Source: Opisthocomus hoazin (Eukaryota > Chordata > Aves > Opisthocomiformes > Opisthocomidae). From it: a DNA stretch of 64,000 nucleotides. Below the pieces are notes generated by a model. It saw nothing but the letters and a program-made list of their open reading frames with translations. It was not told where the DNA came from and did not search any database. A program made the position numbers and the translations under genes. Location of the stretch: assembly GCF_030867145.1 (NCBI RefSeq), contig NC_134417.1, positions 6,611,577 to 6,675,576 of the forward strand, in the 5' to 3' direction. Shown piece after piece: positions 31,301-43,200 of the stretch. Positions within the stretch are counted from its first letter, which is position 1; every line of letters starts with the position of its first letter.

Positions 31301-34300
31301 GGGCAGGATTTGTGGCTCAGGGACTTCATATTTAATAGCCCGTGATGGAGTTTTCCACCCCTGACTGGAAGAGCATTTGTGGGAAGAATTACTGCCCACG
31401 CGACTTGTCCTTAGGGCGGGCGGCAGGACCGGCAAGCTCGGTGAGGCACCGAGACCAGAGGTGCCACATGGTCAGCGGAGGCTCCGCATGAGCAGCGAGA
31501 CGCAGGGCCCGCCTGGCCAACGTCCCTGTGTCCATCGTGGTGGCCTTGTGCCTGGGCTTTGCAGCGTGTGAGTGGGGCTGCTGGCTGCCCTGGCCAGGGA
31601 GGTAGGTCACACCATAGCAACTCCTCTCTTCCCTAACTTTTCAAACACTTGATTTTTTTTTTTTCAAAAAGTGGGTTAATTTGGTTTTTAAATACCTGGA
31701 GCTCCAGAAAAAAAAAACCAAAAACCAAAAAACAAATAAAAAACCCAAAAATCTGGGATGGCAAGTAATTAAAAAGCGAAGCCCACCCACCTGCCAGGCA
31801 CTGTGCTATGTCCCAGGGGTGTGCTGGGTATGCAGCTCCCTGCGCATCGGTCTGGCACCACCTCGTGGGTACCCATCTTCTGCTCCCAGCCACCATGGTG
31901 GTTTGTGGCCCTGCAGCACAACGTGGTAGCATGGCTGGAAAGATTTTTGGTATCCAAAATGTGATTGCATTTCTACCTGCAGGCTGGAGCACTCACATGG
32001 AGGACTTCGGCTCCAGCCTTTGTCCTGGGGCTTTATTCTGCTTTAGGGTACAGGCGGGTGGACATTCACAGGAGACGTGGGTCCGGATCACCGACTCCAG
32101 GTCTCCCACTCCTGGGCAGGCTGTAGGTAGAGAGAGACCACTGAAACCACCTTCTCCTGTGCTTCCATTGAAAAGGAAGCAGTGGCTGCACAAATACCTT
32201 GGAGTGTCCAAGTCCTCCAGCGCAGAGTTTCCAGCCACTCACAAGGCAATAACACCATAATAAGCCACTAAGTGGCTTTTGAAACCATTAGCCAATTGCT
32301 GCATTAAAAGCTCTGGGTGCCGTGGGGGAAGCTCCGTCATTCCTCAGCCCCTTTTCGGCAAGACATCAACAAGAAGCTTCCCAGAGGCTCAGGTGGGGTC
32401 GGGGGGATGCCCCCACCTCATTGCACCAGGAGCAAGCTGGGGTGAGGTCCCTCCCGCATCAGAGGGCTGCGTGCTCACCCAGCTGGGTGCAGAGCCCTTC
32501 AGCCAGGATGGGGTCCTGGGTGGGGGAGACCCGCAGCATGGGCAAGCCAGAGCAAAAGGTGAGAGCGGGAGGTTTTTGTTTCGGCTGGCAATGAAGTGAG
32601 GGCGAGGGACTGGAGGAGCGAGCCAGGGGCTTGTCTGGCCACACAAGCCAGACACTACAAGCTGTAGCATCTTATTTTGAAGGCTTTTTAGTTTTATATA
32701 AATAAAACCATCCTGGAGAGAACAGGTAGGCCAGCAACCATGAGCTCGCACAATTTTAGGGTAGCATAGCTGTTACCCCTGGAAGGGCTGGCCAAGACGA
32801 TCATCCACCTTCCTGCCACGAACTTTTGTAGGAGTGGTGAGGAGATGGAGCGAAAGAAGGTCTTCAAACAGCGCAGCCAGGCCAACCCTGGTACCAGCCT
32901 GGGCAGCATCCCTGGGCCTGGCACCCTCCGAGGGCCCTTCCCCACCTGCTGCCCCAGCGCCTTCCCCTGCAAGGCTGCAAGAGGATGCACTGAGGGTGAC
33001 CTGCACCCAGGCTTGCAGGATCTTTTAAAAAAACGGTTCTTGGCTTCTTGGCTCTGCCTCGGACCCAGGAGAGGGCAGCAGCAGCCCAGGCTGCAGCCTC
33101 AGCTACCCTTTCCGAAGCTTGTCTTGGTCTCCTAAGCTGCCAGAGAAAGCTGCGAAAGAAAAGCAATGCATGGAGGGAGCAAGCAAAATGAAAAACCCAG
33201 CGGGCAGGCTAGTGGCACTCTCTTGGGCGTCAAAATTGTTTGCTTTCAAGATGGAAGTGGAAGGAATATGGTCTTTCTTTGACAAAAAACTGGAGTGCCA
33301 GGGCTTTCCATGGCAATCCTTCATTCTTTTGATATTGGTGATCACTGTACAGATGCATTTTGCAGCACCAGAAAATAAGGTGGTGATGCCAGGGATGTTC
33401 CCAGTAGAGGCAGAAGGTGAGCACAGGCAACAACACGCAGTGTGTGCACTTCAAACTGTGGCAGAGCTGCTAAAAGCCCATGAGATCCTGCTCTGGAGCT
33501 TTTGTGGCTTCACTGTGAGCACTTCAGGATAATGAAACGTGATGACCAGCACTTCACAGGCACGATGGCTGCCTCTCCCTCGCAGAGCTTGCTGCCCCTG
33601 AAAGGGCAGGCTGGAAACAAGGGAAGTTTCTACTTCTCCACCTCGGCACCCCAAACACGGGCTCCCTCCCAGCCCTGTCTGAGGTTCACAGCTGAACACT
33701 GTGAAACTCGAACTGCACATTTTCACTTTCAGCATCACATTTTTAGGTCAGCATCTCCCCGCACCGCTGCGGCCCTGCCTTTCAGCCCAGCCAGCCCGAC
33801 AGCACGCTCCTGGTTTTACAGAGTGAGATCACCAGGATGAGTCACGGACCAGGTGAGTGGGAGGAGGACATCCTTACAGCCACGCTGAAATCACAGCCAC
33901 CGCTTTGACAACACCTCACTGGAGCCAGCCTGGCTTTCGGTGCAGGCACTTCCACTTCTGCGCCTGTTGGTCTTCCCTGGGGCACACGGGCAGCAGCGTG
34001 TCCCTCTCCTGGCTTGCAGCATAAGGCTGAGCCCACAGCCATGTGGCCTCCGTTCTCAGTCAGGCTCAATTGATTCTTTTGATTTTCTTGGGGTTTTTTT
34101 GGTTCACACCCTCTGAAATCACAGCAAAGTGCAAAATTGCTGCTTACCAAAGCTGTTCTTCTGAAATGAGTCATTAAAGAAGGAGCTTTGTCACTCTGCC
34201 AGGCACAGCCCGGTTGCTTCTCTAATTCTAATGACACAAGAAAACAGCTCGCAGCTCCATTTGGGCTTCAACCTGCCTGCATCTGGGTGTTACCCAGCCT

Positions 34301-37300
34301 CCATCCAGAGCCTGGAAAGAGTAACTCTTGCATTACTCCCACCTCTACAGATAACCAGCCCTTTTCACCCCATTTTTGAGTGAAGGCCTCACACATCTAC
34401 ATCTGTAAGCTGGCTCTGATTACATTCCTTGTGTGAGCGACCAGGAGCTCTTGCATGTCTTCATGGCTTGAAGCAGGGAGGGTTTTCATCGGGGGGGGGG
34501 TGTCTGCTAAGGAGAGTCACATGTCCCACTGTGTGTGCTGGGAAAGCCTCTGTGAGCTACTGAACTTAAAGCTGTTGGGCTGATAGATGCAATGGTCCTC
34601 AACGCTTGTAGGTGTGGTAACATTTTGGTGATGCTGTGCTTTGTACCAGGCTAGCAGCATGTTTGGGGAGCTACCACTGTGTCCAGCACTCCTGCAAAAC
34701 AGATCTTTTTTTCTTTGGTTCAGAAAACGCTTCAGCCAAACTCAGTGTTGCCTCTTCCATCCATCACTCCCTCCTTGGTGGCATCAGGGCAGAGGAGAGG
34801 CTGTGGAAGGAAGGAGCAACAGTAACATCTTCACATTTGACACTGTGTCCACACCAACTATTGCGAGACATTACAAAAATCACAGACAAACTTTTGAGCC
34901 TATTCAAAACTTATCCAACCCATTCTGGGCCACCAGATTTATGTATTACATACAGCCCAACTTTCTTTTTCCCCTGAGATGATGTCTCATGTCCTAAGTC
35001 TGCAGAGTCAATGGGAATGGTATGTTCTTGCTGCTTGAGAAAAGCCAGTCCACAATATTGGATCTCTTACTGCAATTTGGAGCATAGTTCCTTACCTTGA
35101 GCTTTTGGACTTCTCCTCCCCAGCATGCATGAGCTTTTTTTCTTAAGTCAGGACCAGAGACAGGAATCAGATAAGGGTCATTTGGAACTTTGTCTCATGT
35201 GTCTGGTGCAAGACCAAGAGCACATGTGAAGCTAGACCTGCTTTACATGACTGCTTTTAGTTCCTTATCATCTGTCTTTGCAGTCTGGTGCTGACATAGC
35301 CCCAAAAAAGCACTGCTCAGGTGCCTCTCATTCACCTCCAACCAGCTGTAGACAGCTCACAGCAAGCTGCTGAGCACAGATCCCTGAATTTTCTTCTTTC
35401 ATTCTTTCCTCTCCTCTGCAGAGACTCCCCAGCCGAACCCTGTGATGGAGCGTGAATGCTGGGCACCTGAGTCTCAGACCTTCCCTACTATGAAGCCCTC
35501 CAGGACCTGGAAGAAGCGCACATCTCTCACATGGGGCAGCCCACACTCAACTTCTAAGTCCAGAAGTGTTTTGGCAGCAGCTTTTGGAGCAGAGCAGGTA
35601 TGGCTCCAGTGAGATTTGTTGGCTTGATTTTTTTTTTTTTCTTTTAAAGCAATATAGTAAACAGATTTCATCCACCTGGTCAGTGGATTGGACAAGATCT
35701 GGCCTGATAATTTCATTTTTCTTTAAAACTGCTGATTGTTTGCAGCACTGTTGAAACATGTCCTGGGCTGCACACCTGCAGGCAACTAGCCTAAAAGCAT
35801 GCCCACATATCTGAGCATTTAAAAATGAGTTCATACATTTGTCATGGAAGAGACATAAATGGACAGGATCATCAAGGTAATCATAATCTGAAGCCTGTGG
35901 TGTTATATGGTGAAAAGTAGTACAGGATGAGCAACAGAGATGTTGGAAGGGAGTTGAGAAGTGGAGCTCTGTGGGCACCACAGGTATCTTCCAGCAGACC
36001 CAAAGCTGACAGAATGGCATTGTCACCAAGAATGGCATCACCTGGGGTTTGTTAGTGCAAAAATCAGGAGCCAAGCATCAGAGCACGGCCTTGGCTATCG
36101 CTTTACCAAATATAGTGAGTCACAGTCCTTGAAAGCTCAGCGATTCTTCAGCTGATGTCTGGTGTGCACAGTTGCATGGATTAACCAAAATACAGGCTGT
36201 GGAGGAGATGCCCTGCATTCCTGCTGCGTGCTGCTTGTTGTGACAGAGCTGTCAGCCAGGAATGAGATATTTTTAGCTTGGTTTCCAAATGAAACAAAGC
36301 TCAGCAACCATGCTCCTTCTGTCAGCTCCTCCCTGCAACATTTGAAAGGTGACTACTTTCAAAGACCTTATTTTTTGCCCGGGAGATACGGCTCCAAAAC
36401 ATCAAACATCTGTAAGCATCAGGAAAACAGGCAAATGGGTAGAGGCAGAAGCCCCTCTCCTCCTGAAGTCATGGGGATGCTGCCACCTGACCACCCAGCA
36501 CCGCCGCTCTCAAATACCCGTGCGCTGAAGAAGCCTTAGGGACACTCATCCCACCACTGTCCCACCACAACGCTGGATACCTGGCTTCACCAGCCACAGA
36601 GCTCATGGCCAGAGATGGACACTCCCTAGCACAGCTCCCGTCCTGCACTGCTGGCATGGCTCCTTCCCCTCCTTTGGTATAGCAGGGTGGCCTTGGTTAG
36701 GAGGAGACGTTGTTCGTGTACAGGCAAAGCCAAACAGGAGGAGTAACTTGGGTATTTGGCCCCAGGGGAGGCTGCAGAGCCTGTAGCAGCTGCAGGCACC
36801 CAAACTCCTCCTTAACAGCATGTCTTCGCTGTGCTCCCCCCACACCTTGCTTCCAGTTTCCCAAGCACACAAATTACTTGCAGAGGCGGTCTGTGCCAGA
36901 CTTGAGCTGTCAGCCTTTAGGAGACATTGAACTGGCAGGATTATTATACCTTAGTTCACACGGGAAATAAATGCTTTCCACTTTTCAGCTCTGAACATTT
37001 CAATAATGGATAATTTCACCCAGCTCACCACGTGGTAGCGCCTGGACAAGCCGCTTGGTCAAGCTCTTCTTGGGTCTGTTGCACATTTATCCTTTTACTG
37101 TTGGGGTGGCAGCTGACATATGCCATATCCCCCATCCTGGAGCAGGTCCGGGTGGGCGAGGGGACTGGTGCCGGCCGTATCCAGCAGACACACCCCAATT
37201 GCATGACAGAGGCATGTATAAAACCACTGTCACGTGAGGGAGTCCTGGGCACAGATTTAGCAGCAGCAGCTCTGAGGTTGCTTCTCCCTCCTTTCCCAAA

Positions 37301-38140
37301 GGAGGACGCAGAGATGAAAATGCTAAGAGGAATGAGATGAAAAGAAAAAATATTCTTGAATAAGCAAACAATAATGATGCAGTAGTAGAGTAAGCCCAGG
37401 CCAGCAGAGTATGGAGGCACCCAGCCCCCATCAGTGCATCTAAGCCTTGCCCTCATTAGCAGAGACCTGTGCAGACTCAGCAGTGCTGTGGCACTATATG
37501 TCGTTTTCACTCATATGCGACAGTTATCAGCCGTGATACGGGTGACCAAACACCCAGCTGTAAGGGCTTCTCGGGGATGGTCAGGTATTTGAGACAAAAG
37601 CCTTTGTTTTTGAGGGGAAAGAAAGAAATCTGTTCTGCTATTGCCTCCAGCAAGTGGTAGATGAAAAAGGCCAGCCTTGCTGCTAATAAAAAATATAAGG
37701 CATTGAGAAAAAGGAGTATTTGGGACAGAGTGCAGCCCCAGCGCCAGTGAAAGGTCGGGCTGCCCAAGGGACCTCCTCAGCCAGCTGCTCAAGAGATTCA
37801 GGAGCTATGGAGTATTTCAAGCCTGAACTTCAATAACTAAGCCTGGCAACAAGCACCAGCTGTGCAAAAATGGGGACTTCTTTTTGCACGATTACGTCTT
37901 CCGGCCTTGAAATTTTGTTCTTCTGTTGCCTAAAGCACTGGTGTGTCCAGACATGGAGATTCTTCTTTTAATTCTGCATTCATTACCTAAGTACTATGAA
38001 TGATCGTGTGTTTAAATAAAATAGCATTTCCACTGGGACAAGACCAGGCTAAGCACTGAGGTTTTTTTGCAGCACTACAGCATTTTTTGTAATCTGATTC
38101 CATGCATCCAGCCAGACACCAGCAAGGCAATGCACCAATA
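31301..38140. other. Gene-poor spacer, left of CR1
   Basis: Nearly 7 kb with no recognised gene. It contains an A-rich simple tract at 31707-31752, a G10 run at 34491-34500 and a few open frames of 100-175 codons that match nothing I know. Confidence 0.55.
31707..31752 (+). repeat. A-rich simple repeat
   Basis: Irregular (AAAAAC)n-like tract containing aaaccaaaaaccaaaaaac. It could be a decayed poly(A) tail, but no element was identified upstream of it. Confidence 0.6.
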
Positions 38141-38144
38141 GTGT

Positions 38145-39544
38145 AGATAACACCCATCTACAAGAAGGGCCGGAAGGAGGATCCTGGGAACTACAGGCCT
38201 GTCAGCCTGACCTCGGTGCTGGGCAAGATTATGGAGTGGTTCATCCTGAGTGCACTCACCCAGGCATGTGAAGGACAACCAGAGGATCAGGCCTAGCCAG
38301 CATGGGTTCATGAAAGGCAGGTCCTGCTTGACCAATGTGATCTCATTCTGTGACCAGGTGACCTGCCTAGTGGATGAAGGAAAGGCTGTGGATGTCATCT
38401 ACCTGGACTTCAGTAAGGCCTCTGACACTGTTCCCCACAGCACCCTCCTGGAGAAACGAGCTGCCCATGGTTTGGATGGGTGTACTCTTTGCTGGATAAA
38501 GAACTGGCTGGATGGCCGAGTGCAGAGAGTGGTGGTGAATGGAGTTAAATCTAGTTGGTGGCTAGTCAGAGTGGTGTTCCCCAGGGCTCAGTTTTGGGTC
38601 CGGTCTTGTTTAACATCTTTATCAATGATCTGGACAAGGGGATTGAGTGCTCCCTCAGTAAGTTTGCAGATGACACCAAGTTGGGTGGGAGTGTCCATCT
38701 GCTTGAGGGTGGGAAGGCTCTGCAGAGGGATCTGGACAGATTGGATTGATGGGCCGAGGCCAACTGTATGAGATTCAACAAGACCAAATGCTGGGTCCTG
38801 CACTTTGGTCACAACAACCCCATGCAACAGTACAGCCTTGGGGAGGAGTGGCTGGAAAGCTGCCCCGCAGAAAAAGATCTTGGGGTGCTGGTCGACAGCC
38901 GGCTGAACATGAGCCAGCAGTGTGCCCAGGTGGCCAAGAAGGCCAACAGCATCCTGGCTTGGATCAGGAATAGTGTGGCCAGCAGGAGTAGGGAGGTGAT
39001 CGTGCCCCTGTACTTGGCACTGGTGAGGCCGTACCTTGAGTACTGTGTTCGGTTTTGGGTTCCTCACTACAAGCAGGACATTGAGGGGCTGGAGCATGGC
39101 AAGAGAAGGGCAATGAGGCTGGTGAAGTGTCTAGAGAACAAGTCTTCTGAGGAGTGGCTGAGGGAGCTGGGTTTGTTTAGTCTGGAGAAGAGCAGGCTGA
39201 GGGGGGACCTTATTGCTCTCTACAGCTACCTTAAAGGAGGTTGTAGTGAGGTGGGGGTTGGTCTCCTTTCTCAAGCAACTAGCAATAGGACGAGAGGCAA
39301 TGGCCTCAAGCTGGGTCAGGGGAGGTTTAGATTAGATATTGGGAAAAAATTATTTACTGAAAGAGTGATCAGGCACTGGAACAGGCTGCCCAGGGAGATG
39401 GTTGAGTCCTCATCCCTGGAGGTGTTCAAAAAATGTGTAGATGTGGCACTTCAGGACATGGTTTAGTAGGCATGGTGGTGTTGGGCGGATGGTTAGACTT
39501 GATGATCTTAGAGGTCTTTTCCAACCTATGAATCTATGATTCTA
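38145..39544 (+). mobile_element. CR1 non-LTR retrotransposon, 5'-truncated and decayed
   Basis: Reverse-transcriptase-type ORF2 fragment of the bird CR1 family. Motifs in order: [74 protein letters not shown], the catalytic FADDTKLGG (~38662), [14 protein letters not shown], then the C-terminal [20 protein letters not shown]. The coding frame is broken by a shift near 38.25 kb, a compensating shift near 38.56 kb and a TGA at 38747-38749, so it cannot be active. The 3' end shows the typical ttagacttgatgatcttaga, then aacctatgaatctatgattc. The 5' end begins abruptly inside ORF2, as is usual for CR1. Confidence 0.97.
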
Positions 39545-40257
39545 GATTCATCTACCTCAAACCTGACATGAGTAAAGTGGCTACCATCAGGTCCCAGCAT
39601 CCAGGGAGCAGCCCGGCGTCCTCCTGACCCATTGATGCAGCAGCAGAAGCACTGCCTTGGGAGGAGCAAAGTGATCATTGTTCTCTAGTGCTGTTTTCCA
39701 CATGATACGGAAAATTACTGTACTGCTCTAAAGGATTCACCTCTGTATCTCCTCAGTGGGTTCAACATCCCCTTTCTGGCACTAACAACATCAAGTCCAA
39801 AGCCCCACATTTCCAGGACTGGCTGCATGTCTTTGCCCAGAGCAAAGTAGGTTTCTGGTCACAATAAATGAGACTATCATTTGAGGGAGACACACAGCAG
39901 GTCTCCTTGTCTGAAATGATAGGTTGGTATTTCCAAAAATCTTTCATAAACCAAAAAAATACTCAGTGTGTAGCAGGAATTGCAATCAAATAGAGGCTGG
40001 AATCTTTGAGGTGGCAGATGGCAGACAGTTGGTGACATTCACATCACCTTCATTGTACCCTACTCTACCTTCCTGGGAGGGACACGCACAGACAGAGCAC
40101 TGTGTCTTCCCACTGCTCCCTTGAGCTGGCCACAGTTGACCCTATGGTAGCAACAGAGATGCGTGTCTTGGTTCATGAGCTCCTCTGTCTGGGGTCCTCC
40201 TTCTATTGCTAGGGTCTTATTTGGCCAACTGTTCCTTCTAAGCAAGGTCAGATTTAA

Positions 40258-40282
40258 CACAGAATCATAGAATCATAGGATG
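40258..40282 (-). mobile_element. CR1 terminal-repeat tail, antisense (very short)
   Basis: cagaatcatagaatcatagg is the reverse complement of the terminal octamer repeat of CR1. The usual CR1 3'UTR does not follow, so this is either a tiny remnant or a chance simple repeat. Confidence 0.45.
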
Positions 40283-43200
40283 CACATCCCGCTAAACTGT
40301 TGTCAGCGCTCGCCATATGTGATTCTGCAGCGCAGCGTAGAGCTCGTGGCCCCGGTAAGGTGGGCCTGTGTTGGTTTTAACTTGCAGCCTTTCCACCCAG
40401 GAGTGTTTGGTGTGATCCATATAGCAGGTTCCTTATTAGAGACCCTGCCCGGGCTGCGGTACTACCTAGAGCCTCCACACTGCTGTCATGGGTGGATTCT
40501 GCTGCTGCAGCCTTGGCAAGGTTGAAGAGTAACCTAACCTCAGCACAGCCCTCTTTTTTTGTCTGCTAAACTAGGAGAATCTCCCACCGTCTGGAAGTGG
40601 TGCCTTGAATGAGGGTAAGGATTTCATCTGAGTTACTGCAAGTGAAAGAACTTTCAGAACCAGCTGATGCCCAAATTTGGATCTAATTACACATTGCCTT
40701 CAGAAGTACTTGGAAATTTTGTATCGCATCCTTGCTTATCATCTCCGTAGCAGTCTGCAGAAGCTATTTCATGGCTTACAAGATGCGGAGGGATCGTTGA
40801 AGTAAAAGTTGCCATGCTGAGCCATGCCAAAGAGCTGTCTAGCCCAGAACCCACCTCCAGCAGTGGTCAGTGGCAGGTCCTTAGGGAAGAGAATAGGAAA
40901 GTCTTGCTTCAATACCCTTGTATGGCAGCCAAGCGCATTTGTCAGTGCTGGTCTTCTGGAACACCTCAAAGGTGAGGGCACGCACAGGGAGGGCGGGGTA
41001 TCCAGCAGCAGCTCTCCCTGAGTCACGCTCACACTCGCCTGCCCATGTGCTGGGAGGTTTAGCTGCTTTGTGGGCAGGAGACCCAGACTTCCCTGTGTCG
41101 GGTGTTGCTCTCTTCTGTTGGAGCTCCAGCTGTCTCCAGGCCCTTCCACTTCTGCTCTGCAGAAAGGTCCTTCCACTTAACTTTTTGGGGTTATTGTTGT
41201 ATTTTTTTAATAAGTTGTGTCTCTGGAAAAATGAAACCAGCAAAATTCCCTGCAGATTGCTTTCCTGTAGAACAGAAGGGAGCTGCGCGAGTCCAAGAAC
41301 AAGCTCCGACTCCCGATCTGATCTAATAGCTATAGGAAAGTAGTCACACTTTTATGGGAATGTATTTTATTTTTTACTGTTTGGTATGGATTTTTTAATT
41401 TCATTTAGCTTTTTACTGGACTTTGGATCCGGCTTTCAAAGGCAATCGCAGATGTTAGCGAAAAACTCTGGCAGACCTTACAAAAAAAAAAATTCCAAAT
41501 TTCAGAGACTCTCGAACTTTTCTTGCAGTTTCCTGTGGCTGACCAGTGGGATTATCCTGTGCTTCCCTCCTGCTCGCTCCCCTCACACAGAAGTCCCTGA
41601 GCCTTTGAAAGCTTTGGCAGCTGGTTGACTTTCCAGGGCATTCACATGTTGCTCCTGGCCCCAGTCCCACTGGCGGCGGCTGGTCCAGGCTGGCAGATCT
41701 GATCTTCCTACCAGCTCTGATCTGTGCTGATCGTCCCTTATGCAACAGCAGCTTGGGGTGACACAGCAAAGACAGTTTTGGGGCTTTGCAGACACTTCTT
41801 TGCCTTGAATTTTCTGTGTGTCTGAAGACAGGTCTGGTGAAGAAGGGGTGGCAGAGCCAGCCTGATAAGATCAGCAGCTCCTTGAGGCTCAAATCTCTGC
41901 TAACTTTGAACTGAGGTTCCTAAATTCCCTTTGCATCATCTGGGTTGAGAAATATTCTAACCTGGTTAGGGCCAAAGACAATAAAATAAGTTATGTCTTT
42001 TAATTGCGGGGTTTTGGTTCCTTACAAATGAAGCAAATTAAAGAAACTATGCCAGTTGTGTCTTGTTTATGAACAAAGCTGCTGTGGAGAAGGTTTCTCT
42101 GGGGTTGCACTGTTGGTTTTAAATGAATCGCACTACAGAACTTCACCAAGGGCCTCCAAGGCAGCTGGGCTCTGCTGGCACTGCCGGGTGCCCATCTCCT
42201 CAGGGAAGGCCACCCCGGGTCTTGCCGCTGGTGGCGTCTCTCCTCTTGACACATGGCCGCCGAGGGGTCTGTTGGAGCAGCCCTCCTACGGCTTGCATAA
42301 CCCAGCACAGCAGGAGCAAATCTGCCCTCAGGATTCCTCTCCCTTGCACATCGAATCGCTGGGATGCGTCATACCAAGCTGCTTTAGAGTGAGAGCTGCA
42401 TGTTTTCATAGCCTGTCCGGGTGTCCAACAGCAAGGGTCACAGGTGGAGGGTCCCAAGAGCTCTGCTCTTCTCTTCCACAGACTGGCCCTGCTGCCCCAC
42501 CACAGGGATTTTCCAGGCAAATTTAAGGGAGACCAAGAAAGAGTAAGCAGAAAGCAGACAAGCAGTTCTGGACACATTTTGTCAGGACAGTGTGGAGTCA
42601 CCCCTACCGAAGGCATACTGTACCTGGATAGTAACAGTAATTTTTTTAATTCCCCTTTCCTAACTATAATAGTGCCTAACGCACGGAGGCTGGCAACAGC
42701 CCAGCTGCTTGCAGCACGTAGAGGTCTGTGGCTGGGTCGGAGCCGGGAGAGCTGGCTGCCACCACAACGCCATTGCCAGCATCCCTGTGGCGGGCCGAGG
42801 GCACAGCTGGAGGGCACAGCTGGAGCACCAGCGGCCAGGCATGTGGTTGTGCTGGCCGAACAGCAACGGAGAAAAGCCAGAAGAGAAGCTAGAGAGGCAT
42901 TAGCGAAAGCAGACACGAGTCTGTTTTTTGCATCTGCTTTGCTTTCTTGAGTATCGTGTTGGCCGGGAAAGCGGGGTAGCTGTCGTCCAAAGGGCACAAA
43001 CCCCAGATTTAACTGAGGGTTTGAGTTTTGTGGTTAACTCTGCTCCATGGCTTCAACTGCGTTCACAAATGCTGCCCATAAATGTTTGTATCTGCAGAAG
43101 CAGTGCCCCAAGCCTGGAAAGGCAGCCCAAACTCTGCTTCCTTCTGGTGCGCGTTTTCTTTGCTGGTTTGTTTTGTTTTCCAAGACTGGCAATGGTGCCT

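Noticed and set aside
33119-33532. 137-codon open frame with a hydrophobic segment (QSFILLILVITVQM)
   Set aside because: Short, no family recognised, only one hydrophobic patch; best treated as chance.
35547-36074. 175-codon Cys-rich open frame on the - strand
   Set aside because: Longer than expected for AT-moderate DNA, but includes a Lys run from a poly(T) tract, has no recognised domain and no visible promoter or splice context. A protein search would decide.
42200-42997. 265-codon open frame on the - strand in the spacer
   Set aside because: Low-complexity Leu/Ser/Cys/Pro composition, no known motif, overlapping frames of similar length on the other strand. Would reconsider if RNA-seq or a BLASTP hit supported it.
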